From Roseibium aggregatum (GTDB lineage Bacteria; Pseudomonadota; Alphaproteobacteria; Rhizobiales; Stappiaceae), in contig NZ_JAEKJZ010000001.1 in assembly GCF_017309185.1 (NCBI RefSeq), positions 2,294,001 to 2,358,000 of the forward strand: a stretch of 64,000 nt of DNA, read 5' to 3'. A program made the translations under genes and the position numbers. Below, in pieces: positions 57,890-64,000 of this stretch (position 1 is the stretch's first letter; the number at the start of each line of letters is the position of its first letter). The notes beneath the pieces are model-generated. The model made no database searches, was not told the origin of the DNA, and saw only the letters and a list, made by a program, of their open reading frames with translations.

Positions 57890-58191
57890 GTGTCAGCCCC
57901 TTAGAATTACCAATATACAATCCGTAATTTTGGAGCTTCGTCAGGTCAATATATCTTCCACACTACTGCTTTTAATTTGAAAATCATAGTAGATGAAAAC
58001 AATATTTCCTACCGACAAACTAAATAAAAATTCAGAAACATTGAGAATAAACTGGCAAAAAAATTGATTAAAATATCGCCTATCCCGCATTTTTCGCGCG
58101 ATTAATAGTTATCCGAAGACATATATACGAAAATTGCCGCAAATAAAAGCGGCAATCCCGTATTTTTACTTTTGAAAGGAAAACCCCAAAC
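57890..58191. other. AT-rich gap between fliI and ftcR/rem
   Basis: 302 bp, strikingly AT-rich for this window. Holds the fliI terminator at its right and presumably the ftcR promoter at its left (near 57900-58020), though no clear hexamer pair stood out. No gene supported; the minus-strand frame at 58080-58322 is fliI antisense-frame noise. Confidence 0.5.
58128..58156 (-). terminator. Candidate terminator after fliI
   Basis: ATTGCCGC (58133-58140) and GCGGCAAT (58149-58156) form a perfect 8-bp stem with an 8-base loop, 35 bp after the fliI stop; a short T-rich tail follows on the minus strand. Confidence 0.5.
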
Positions 58192-59538
58192 TTACGTAGG
58201 GCCAGCAAGGGCTTGAGCCAATTCCGCAAATGGATCGGTCGGAAGGACCTGATCCGCGCGCTGGCGCATCGCTTCGTATATCCTGGGAACCAGCCGGCAC
58301 GCCTTTTCGAGTTGTTCGTCACCGGAAGTCTGAAACCCGCCCATGAGCCTCAGGTCCTTGGTGTCCTCGTATTGGGAAATCAGGCCCTTGATCCGGTGGA
58401 TGAGTTCCTGCTGATCCTTGGCCCAGGCGCGGGATGCAAGGCGAGACGTCGACCTGAGGACATTCACAGGCGGGTAGCGCCCCGCCTCTGCAATCTGGCG
58501 GTCCAGCACGATATGACCGTCCAGGAGCCCCCGAATGGTGTCGGACACCGGATCGTTGTGATCGTCTCCGTCCACCAGGACGGAAAAGATACCGGTAATA
58601 GACCCTTCTCCGCCGCGTCCGGGCCCCGCGCGTTCGATAAGCCGCGCAAGATCCGCAAACACACTCGGCGGATAACCACGCGCGACAGGCGGTTCTCCGG
58701 CGGCAAGGGCAACATCGCGGGCCGCATGGGCGAAGCGGGTCGCAGAATCGAGAATGAGAAGCACCTTGTGGCCCTGGCTTCGGAAATATTCGGCCACACT
58801 CATCGCGGTCTTGGGCGCGAGGCGGCGCTGCATCGCGCTTTCGTCGCCTGTAGACGCGACGACTACCGAATTGCTCAAGGTTTCACCAAGGATGTCCTCG
58901 ACAAATTCCCTGACTTCACGGCCTCGTTCTCCGACAAGGCTGACGACGACGGTATCGAATTCTCCGAACCCGGCCAGCATGCCAAGCAAGGTCGACTTGC
59001 CGACCCCCGAGCCCGCGAAGATGCCGATCCGCTGGCCCACACACAGGGGGGTAAACAAGTCGATCACCCGGACGCCGGTTTTCACACCTTCCGAAATCTT
59101 CGCCCGGTTCATGGCCGGAGGGGGCGCACGATCCAGAAGGAAGGCTTCGACGCCATGGGTCAGCGCCCCCTGCCCGTCGATCGGATCGCCGAGCGCATTG
59201 ACGATCCGGCCGCGCCAGCTCATATCCGGATGAATCGCGAGCCCTCCCATAACGGAGGCCACGCTGCCGATACCGATATCCGTCACCCGCTCCAGCGGCT
59301 TGACGACAATGTCATTCTGATCCAGGCGGATGATTTCTCCCTGACGGACACCGGCCCGGCCCTCGAATTCGACGAGATCGCCAAGGCAGACAATCCTTGA
59401 GAGACCTGACACTCTGATCGCCTCGGAAGAAACCTGCGTTACCCGGCCGCTCAGCCTGACCGGGCCAACTTCCGTCTCCAAGGCGGCCAGCGAAGCCGAA
59501 ATCTGGTCAAGTGCGTTCAGATGCGGTGCGTTGGGCAT
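58192..59538 (-). CDS. fliI: Flagellum-specific ATPase FliI
   Basis: 448-residue ATPase that energises flagellar type III export. Walker A GIFAGSGVGKSTLLGMLAG, the catalytic LVGERGREVREFVED, Walker B KVLLILDSATRFA and the F1-beta like GRYPPVNVLRSTSRL are present. The ATG at 59538 has AGGA 5 bases upstream and overlaps the preceding gene by 32 bp. Last gene of the leftward flagellar run before the terminator. Confidence 0.96.
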   Translation of the reverse strand: MPNAPHLNALDQISASLAALETEVGPVRLSGRVTQVSSEAIRVSGLSRIVCLGDLVEFEGRAGVRQGEIIRLDQNDIVVKPLERVTDIGIGSVASVMGGLAIHPDMSWRGRIVNALGDPIDGQGALTHGVEAFLLDRAPPPAMNRAKISEGVKTGVRVIDLFTPLCVGQRIGIFAGSGVGKSTLLGMLAGFGEFDTVVVSLVGERGREVREFVEDILGETLSNSVVVASTGDESAMQRRLAPKTAMSVAEYFRSQGHKVLLILDSATRFAHAARDVALAAGEPPVARGYPPSVFADLARLIERAGPGRGGEGSITGIFSVLVDGDDHNDPVSDTIRGLLDGHIVLDRQIAEAGRYPPVNVLRSTSRLASRAWAKDQQELIHRIKGLISQYEDTKDLRLMGGFQTSGDEQLEKACRLVPRIYEAMRQRADQVLPTDPFAELAQALAGPT

Positions 59539-60346
59539 GCCGTTCCTGGAGAGCCTTCAATACATCGAGAGGAAGCCGGTTCGCCTGGTGGGTCGCCAAA
59601 TGACCCAGGTCGTCCTGGTCCGGCAAATAGGGTTCAACGCGCTGCTTTTCTGCAGCGCCTTCGAGATAGGAAACAGAGGATGCTTCGGTGCTGGTTGGCG
59701 CCTTCGCCGATATCGCCGTCTTCTGTGTGGCATCTTTCGTTTGCCTTGAGCCGCTTATCAGCTCCGCAAGGTTCAACGGCACGCCTGTTGGGGCCTTTGC
59801 CGCGGCAACGGTTTCCCCCATCACTTCAGCCCGATCCGCCCTTTCGGCCGGCTTCTTGCCAGGCACTTCGCCGGAAATTTCCGCAGGCTTGGGATCTGGA
59901 ACCGGCGCCGAGCCTGTTTCAGTCCCGACTTCCGAATCCATGCCTGCTCCCTCGGTCGGTCCGGACGGAACCGGCGTTTGTTCAGCCGAAGCAACACCTG
60001 CAGGCGCCTGTTGATCAGCTCCCGCGCTCCACCGGTCTCCGACCGCGTTGTAGGCCATCATGGCACCGACACCCACAGGTCCGCCGAGTGCGAACCCGTA
60101 AATGACGTTTCCAGTCTTGCGGGCCTCGTCCGAGATCTGGTCGTTGGTTATCGAGCGGTAGATTTCCGCAACCCCCGGAATGTGCTGGAGGGGATTAATC
60201 ACATCGATGAAATCCGCGAAACTAAAGGAACGGTTTTCCGCCTTGCCCGCGTTTTTCAGCGCGTCCGGCCGAAAACCCGGATCCGTTTGCCCGGCTTTCG
60301 ATGATGACGTTTGTCCCGCTGTGGTCACCCCTTCGACTGCAGTCAT
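59507..60346 (-). CDS. Unrecognised flagellar-operon protein, Pro/Ala-rich
   Basis: 279 residues, no named family that I can give. A conserved-looking block lies at residues 41-105: FADFIDVINPLQHIPGVAEI, YRSITNDQISDEARK and a Gly-rich helix FALGGPVGVGAMMAYN. I recall the NPLQHxP and GGPxG pattern from hypothetical alphaproteobacterial proteins, from memory only. The rest is a low-complexity Pro/Glu/Ala linker and a short charged tail. The start overlaps the flgF stop (ATGA) and the end overlaps fliI by 32 bp, so it is translated as part of the flagellar operon. No signal peptide. Confidence 0.8.
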   Translation of the reverse strand: MTAVEGVTTAGQTSSSKAGQTDPGFRPDALKNAGKAENRSFSFADFIDVINPLQHIPGVAEIYRSITNDQISDEARKTGNVIYGFALGGPVGVGAMMAYNAVGDRWSAGADQQAPAGVASAEQTPVPSGPTEGAGMDSEVGTETGSAPVPDPKPAEISGEVPGKKPAERADRAEVMGETVAAAKAPTGVPLNLAELISGSRQTKDATQKTAISAKAPTSTEASSVSYLEGAAEKQRVEPYLPDQDDLGHLATHQANRLPLDVLKALQERHAQRTASERT

Positions 60347-61074
60347 GATGTCGCCCCGAGCTCCCGAATAGCCTTTTCCTGGCTTTCGTTGCTGTTGTCG
60401 ATCATCTTGGTGGCGCTCTCGAACGCCCTCGAGATCATGATCAGTTTCGTCATCTCTCGCACCGGGTTGATGTTGGAGCCTTCAACGTACCCCTGGCGGA
60501 CACCGTTGCGATCGAAATTCTGTACCGGTATGGCCGGCAAATCCGGAACGACCGCGGAGTTTTCCCGGCGGGTCAGATTGGCCTCGGCCGGGATCAGGAA
60601 CAGACCGATCTGACCGACCACTCCCGCCTCGCCTTGCGAAATCTCGCCCGATTGGGTGATAAGCGGGGATCCGGCCTCCGGGTCCAGGGTGATCGGTTGT
60701 CCGCCGGTTCCGAGGATCTGCTGTCCTGTCACCGTGCGAACCATACCGTCTTGCGTGATTTCGAGCCGGCCGTCCCGCGTGTAGGAAACATTTCCGTTGA
60801 CATCGCGGATCGCGAACCAGGCGTCGCCCTCCACGGCAATGTCGAGAGCATTGTCGGTCTTGTTCAGACTGCCGCCCTGACGCGAGATGTAGATCTCGCC
60901 CCCCGTCGCAAAGCTCACCTCGTCCTGACCGGCTTTCGAAATCAGCTCCGCGAATTTCACTTCGTCGGCCCGGTAGCCGGCGGTGTTCATGTTGGCTACA
61001 TTGCGAGAAACCGTTTCAAGACGGTTCGAAAGCGCGACCTGTGCGGAAAGAGCGACGTAAAGAGCGGACTCCAT
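60343..61074 (-). CDS. flgF: Flagellar basal-body rod protein FlgF
   Basis: 243-residue proximal rod protein. N-terminal rod motif ALSNRLETVSRNVANMNTAG, the central LNKTDNALDIAVEGDAWFAI and the C-terminal YVEGSNINPVREMTKLIMIS are the standard flagellar rod/hook signatures. Exported by the flagellar type III apparatus, no cleaved signal. Overlaps the downstream unknown gene by 4 bp; 3 bp after the DUF1217 gene. Confidence 0.95.
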   Translation of the reverse strand: MESALYVALSAQVALSNRLETVSRNVANMNTAGYRADEVKFAELISKAGQDEVSFATGGEIYISRQGGSLNKTDNALDIAVEGDAWFAIRDVNGNVSYTRDGRLEITQDGMVRTVTGQQILGTGGQPITLDPEAGSPLITQSGEISQGEAGVVGQIGLFLIPAEANLTRRENSAVVPDLPAIPVQNFDRNGVRQGYVEGSNINPVREMTKLIMISRAFESATKMIDNSNESQEKAIRELGATS

Positions 61075-61077
61075 GGA

Positions 61078-61866
61078 TCAAACCCCTCCGAGCTTGAAGC
61101 TCTGAATGCTGGTGAGCAGGTCGTCGCTCATCTGGACGACACCCTGGTTGTTTGCGAAAAGGGTCACCGTTGGCGAGACAACCGCCTGCGATCCGTTTTC
61201 AAGGTCGTAGAGCGCTGAAAACCTGTTCAGAAAATCTGACAGGTAATCCGCGTCGGAGAATTTATCCACCTCGAGCCGCTCTTCCAGATACTGGGCCTGC
61301 TTGTCGATGTCCGTCATGGCGAACTCGTCCGGCAGGCCGAGGGCCGTATAAACGGTTTCGGCCAGCGCCCGGTCGGCGAGGATGTCATAGGCGCTATCGA
61401 TGTCCGGCGCCTTGCGCTCAAAGTAAAGCGCGAGCCGGACGCCTTCGTTCTGCTCGCCTTCCCTCACCTCCAGTTCCTGGCGGTAATACTTGTCGACGAC
61501 ACCCTGCTGCGTCCTTTCGAAGGACATCGTGGCTTCGCCGTATTGTTCGAAATTGAAGGTCTTGGCGAACTCGGCGTATCGCGTGTCCGTAAGCTGGTTG
61601 GCAAAAGACGAACTGTCCGCGACGCCCTCCACCAGCACCTTGCGCATGAAGGCCTTGGCGTAGATCATGTCCTCTAGACCCATGGCCGTCATCGCATAGT
61701 TGAAGATGCGGTCGTCGGACAGGAACTCCTCTACAGTCTTAATGTCCCGGATGTTATCCAGGTAATACTCGGTCTGACGCTCGACCGTGGGGTCGGCTTC
61801 GACTGTCTTTAAGGAGCGTTCCATGTTGCTGCGTACGATTTGCAGCTGGGTCAATGTGTTGATCAT
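61078..61866 (-). CDS. DUF1217 flagellar-cluster protein
   Basis: 262 residues from the ATG at 61866; the family begins with a similar stretch, here LQIVRSNMERSLKTVEADPT followed by VERQTEYYLDNIRD. The frame is open to 61950. DUF1217 proteins occur in rhizobial flagellar clusters between motA and flgF, exactly this position, and are thought to be flagellar although their role is not settled. Mostly helical, no signal peptide. Divergent from motA, with 186 bp between starts that must hold both promoters. Confidence 0.88.
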   Translation of the reverse strand: MINTLTQLQIVRSNMERSLKTVEADPTVERQTEYYLDNIRDIKTVEEFLSDDRIFNYAMTAMGLEDMIYAKAFMRKVLVEGVADSSSFANQLTDTRYAEFAKTFNFEQYGEATMSFERTQQGVVDKYYRQELEVREGEQNEGVRLALYFERKAPDIDSAYDILADRALAETVYTALGLPDEFAMTDIDKQAQYLEERLEVDKFSDADYLSDFLNRFSALYDLENGSQAVVSPTVTLFANNQGVVQMSDDLLTSIQSFKLGGV

Positions 61867-62052
61867 ATCCTCGTCCCCAATACGGGTGAAAGCATTGGAC
61901 GGACCTTCGGTCACAAACCTTACGCCAGGCTGACCTGGCCTTGGCGGCACCCCTGACCCGGGAGGCCTGCTTTGCGGTCAGCTTCGGACAAGTCTCACCT
62001 TCTAGCGTCCTCCCGATCAAAGTTGGATTTCTCACCAGTCGGGAGCTGTTAG

Positions 62053-62949
62053 GTGACTATCATTATCGGCCTGATTATCGCGGGTGCGTCCCTCATCGGC
62101 GGTTTCGCCGCGCTCGGAGGCAAGGTCTCCGTGCTCTGGCAGCCCTGGGAACTTGTCATTATTCTTGGCGTCGCCATCGGTGCGTTCGTCGTCGCCAACC
62201 CCATGAAAACAATCAAGGGAACGGTCGCGGCCGTCTCCGACGCCTTGCGTAACGCTGTCCCGAACAAGCGGGAATACCTTGATGTGCTGGCGCTGCTTTA
62301 CGGCCTCATGCGCGAATTGCGGGCCAAGGGCCGGAACCAGGTTGAACCCCACATAGAAGACCCGAACACTTCGCCGATCTTCCAGAAGTATCCCGGGGTG
62401 CTGCGCAACGCCAACCTGACCACGTTCATCTGCGACTATTTCCGGCTCATCATCGTCGGCAACGCGCGGGCACACGAGATCGAAGCCCTGGTGGACGAGG
62501 AACTGCAAACGATCCACCGCGATCAGATGAAGCCCTATCACGCCATGAGCAGTACGGCGGACGCCCTGCCGGCAATCGGTATCATCGCGGCCGTTCTCGG
62601 CGTGATCAAGGCAATGGCGGCAATCGACCAGTCTCCGCAGCTCCTCGGCAGCCTGATCGGCGCGGCGCTTGTGGGCACCTTCGTCGGGATCTTTTTCTCC
62701 TATTCGCTGTTCGGCCCGCTGGCCGCCAAGATCAAGATCGTCCGCGAGTCCCGCCTGCGGACCTACATCGTGGTCAAGCAGACCCTGCTGGCCTTCATGA
62801 ACGGCGCCGATCCGCAGATCGCGCTGGAACACGGCCGTAAGACGATTTCCGACTATGACCGTCCCACCATCGATGAGGTCGAAAACGAAACCATGAGCGC
62901 CGGAACCGGCGCCGGCGACAACGTTCAGGATCTTCAGGGAGCCGCCTAG
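62053..62949 (+). CDS. motA: Flagellar motor stator protein MotA
   Basis: 298-residue proton-channel subunit. Four membrane segments: [57 protein letters not shown] and [20 protein letters not shown]; the cytoplasmic loop between the second and third carries the charged residues that contact FliG. Start is GTG at 62053 with GGGAG about 7 bases upstream. No motB in the window; in rhizobia it lies in another flagellar operon. 3 bp before fliM. Confidence 0.95.
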   Translation: MTIIIGLIIAGASLIGGFAALGGKVSVLWQPWELVIILGVAIGAFVVANPMKTIKGTVAAVSDALRNAVPNKREYLDVLALLYGLMRELRAKGRNQVEPHIEDPNTSPIFQKYPGVLRNANLTTFICDYFRLIIVGNARAHEIEALVDEELQTIHRDQMKPYHAMSSTADALPAIGIIAAVLGVIKAMAAIDQSPQLLGSLIGAALVGTFVGIFFSYSLFGPLAAKIKIVRESRLRTYIVVKQTLLAFMNGADPQIALEHGRKTISDYDRPTIDEVENETMSAGTGAGDNVQDLQGAA

Positions 62950-62952
62950 ACC

Positions 62953-63912
62953 ATGATTGAAGCAGCGACTGCAAGTTCCAACGCTTCCAGCTCCGAACGG
63001 GCAAGAATAGCCGACCGCCTGCTGGATGCGGCGGGGATCTCCGTCGACCGCCTGCCGATGCTTCCGGTGGTGTTCGACCGCATGGCCCGGCTGATGGCCG
63101 ACGCCATGCGTCAGAAATCCCCCTCACCGTCCTATATTTCGGTGAGCTATGTTGAAAACAACCGGATCGGCGACGTTCTCGACGAGTTCGAATCCAACGC
63201 GCTTGTCGCCGTTCTCTATTCCCCGGAGTGGGATGCCCGGGTGTTGATCGGTTTCGACCGCGACTTCATCTTCACCCTGGTGGATGTGCTGTTCGGTGCC
63301 GACGGAACCGAACCGCCCATAGACGAGGAACGCTCTTTCTCGAACATCGAAACGCGTATCGCGCGGACCATGTTCGAGGTCGCCGCCAAGGCACTGGCGG
63401 AGTCCTTCTCGCCGATCGCCGAAACGACCATGAAGATCGAGCGGATCGAAAGTCGCATGGATTTTGCGGTGATCGGCCGGCGGAACAATCCGGCCGTGGT
63501 CGCACGCCTGCTCCAGCAGGCCATCGGCCGCGGTGGCGAGGTCTTCGTGGTGATGCCGCATGCCACGCTCAACCCGCTCCGCCAGCGCCTGTCCCAGGTC
63601 CTGTCCGGCGAGATGGCGGGACGCGACAAGCAGTGGACCCAGCATTTCCACAATGAAATCCAGCGCACCGAGGTCAAACTGGAGGCCATCCTGGAAGAAC
63701 GGGAAATGTCGCTTGGCGATCTCTCCGACCTCAAGGTCGGACAGGTCATCGAATTGCAGGCGACCGCCAGAACGCCCGTGACGCTCGCCTGTAACGAACA
63801 GCCCATCTTCACCTGCCAGCTCGGTCAGCTCGACGGTTCCTACACGCTGCAGATCGAAGAACTCATCCACGAGGAAGAAAAGGATCTATTCGATGATCTC
63901 CGCAATCGTTGA
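62953..63912 (+). CDS. fliM: Flagellar motor switch protein FliM
   Basis: 319 residues, the divergent rhizobial form. Middle CheC-like domain (VLIGFDRDFIFTLVDVLFGA, FSNIETRIARTMFEVAAKAL) and a C-terminal SpoA domain (TEVKLEAILEEREMSLGDLS, LKVGQVIELQATARTPVTLA). The N-terminal CheY-binding helix of enteric FliM (LSQDEID) is not obvious. Forms the C-ring with FliG and FliN. The next gene starts inside its last 20 bp. Confidence 0.9.
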   Translation: MIEAATASSNASSSERARIADRLLDAAGISVDRLPMLPVVFDRMARLMADAMRQKSPSPSYISVSYVENNRIGDVLDEFESNALVAVLYSPEWDARVLIGFDRDFIFTLVDVLFGADGTEPPIDEERSFSNIETRIARTMFEVAAKALAESFSPIAETTMKIERIESRMDFAVIGRRNNPAVVARLLQQAIGRGGEVFVVMPHATLNPLRQRLSQVLSGEMAGRDKQWTQHFHNEIQRTEVKLEAILEEREMSLGDLSDLKVGQVIELQATARTPVTLACNEQPIFTCQLGQLDGSYTLQIEELIHEEEKDLFDDLRNR

Positions 63913-64000
63913 CGGCGTCCTGCTTGTCGCACTCGTGGCGACGACGGTCCGGATGCTCCAGATGCACAAGGAGCTGCGCCGCCTTGGCTCCTATCACGAG
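63893..64000 (+). CDS. DUF6468-type flagellar-cluster protein (5' fragment)
   Basis: 36 codons from the ATG at 63893 to the right edge. A membrane helix (AIVDGVLLVALVATTVRML) is followed by a charged stretch (HKELRRLGSYHE), the layout of the short DUF6468 proteins found after fliM in alphaproteobacterial flagellar clusters. It overlaps the fliM end by 20 bp. Only the N-terminus is visible, so the family call is tentative. Confidence 0.6.
   Translation, partial: MISAIVDGVLLVALVATTVRMLQMHKELRRLGSYHE

Overview
The window is chromosomal DNA of an alphaproteobacterium of the order Hyphomicrobiales (Rhizobiales). This rests on gene order and family content: an ntrC-ntrB-dusB block, a pdhA-pdhB-pdhC-lpdA-lipA-COQ10 block, mfd-sdhE-recG-glmS-glmU, ppiD-trpD-trpC-moaC-moeA, and a rhizobial-type flagellar cluster with an FtcR/Rem-type regulator and a DUF1217 gene. 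A marine Stappiaceae relative (Roseibium/Labrenzia/Stappia type) is my best guess, but the placement is inference. Nearly all sequence is coding; no insertion sequence, prophage, CRISPR array or rRNA operon was seen.

Layout. 1-2396: ntrC (5' end only), ntrB and dusB, one leftward operon. 2397-3024: a 628-bp gap where related genomes usually carry ispDF. 3025-5266: cinA, then three tandem genes for small secreted proteins of one unrecognised family. 5270-14027: a long leftward block built around pyruvate dehydrogenase (COQ10-like protein, lipoyl synthase, thioesterase, three small membrane proteins, lpdA, pdhC, pdhB, pdhA, FtsB/DivIC-like protein), with an intrinsic terminator inside it between pdhC and lpdA. 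14149-27003: pcm, mfd, sdhE, recG, two small membrane-protein genes, glmS, glmU and a SPOR-domain envelope protein. 27022-34523: ccdA, an orphan TAXI-type TRAP binding protein, an unknown gene, tRNA-Lys(UUU), and an RND efflux pair. 34716-44302: VOC protein, pyrG, secG, tpiA, ppiD-like, trpD, trpC, moaC, moeA. 44322-47411: type I secretion adaptor and ABC exporter. 47724-52495: a leftward coxG-S-L-M operon for a molybdenum hydroxylase of the form II CO dehydrogenase type, ending in a strong terminator and with a hairpin at each intercistronic junction. 52724-56568: histidine kinase plus a REC-DUF3369-degenerate GGDEF-EAL response regulator. 57086-64000: flagellar cluster (ftcR/rem, fliI, an unrecognised gene, flgF, DUF1217 gene leftward; motA, fliM and a DUF6468 gene rightward).

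How the parts fit. PDH subunits, the lipoyl synthase that modifies them and a ubiquinone-binding protein sit together, linking central carbon flux to respiration. MoaC and MoeA make the molybdenum cofactor that the nearby Cox-type hydroxylase would need, although it would need the cytosine dinucleotide form and its maturation genes are not in the window. The two-component pair with an EAL output lies next to the flagellar genes, so a role in the motile/sessile switch is plausible but unproven.

The items I consider least explained are the three-gene secreted family (3650-5266), the unknown gene translationally wedged between flgF and fliI (59507-60346), the HK/EAL pair, and the hairpin-punctuated cox operon. 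No dramatic new system such as a defence island was found.
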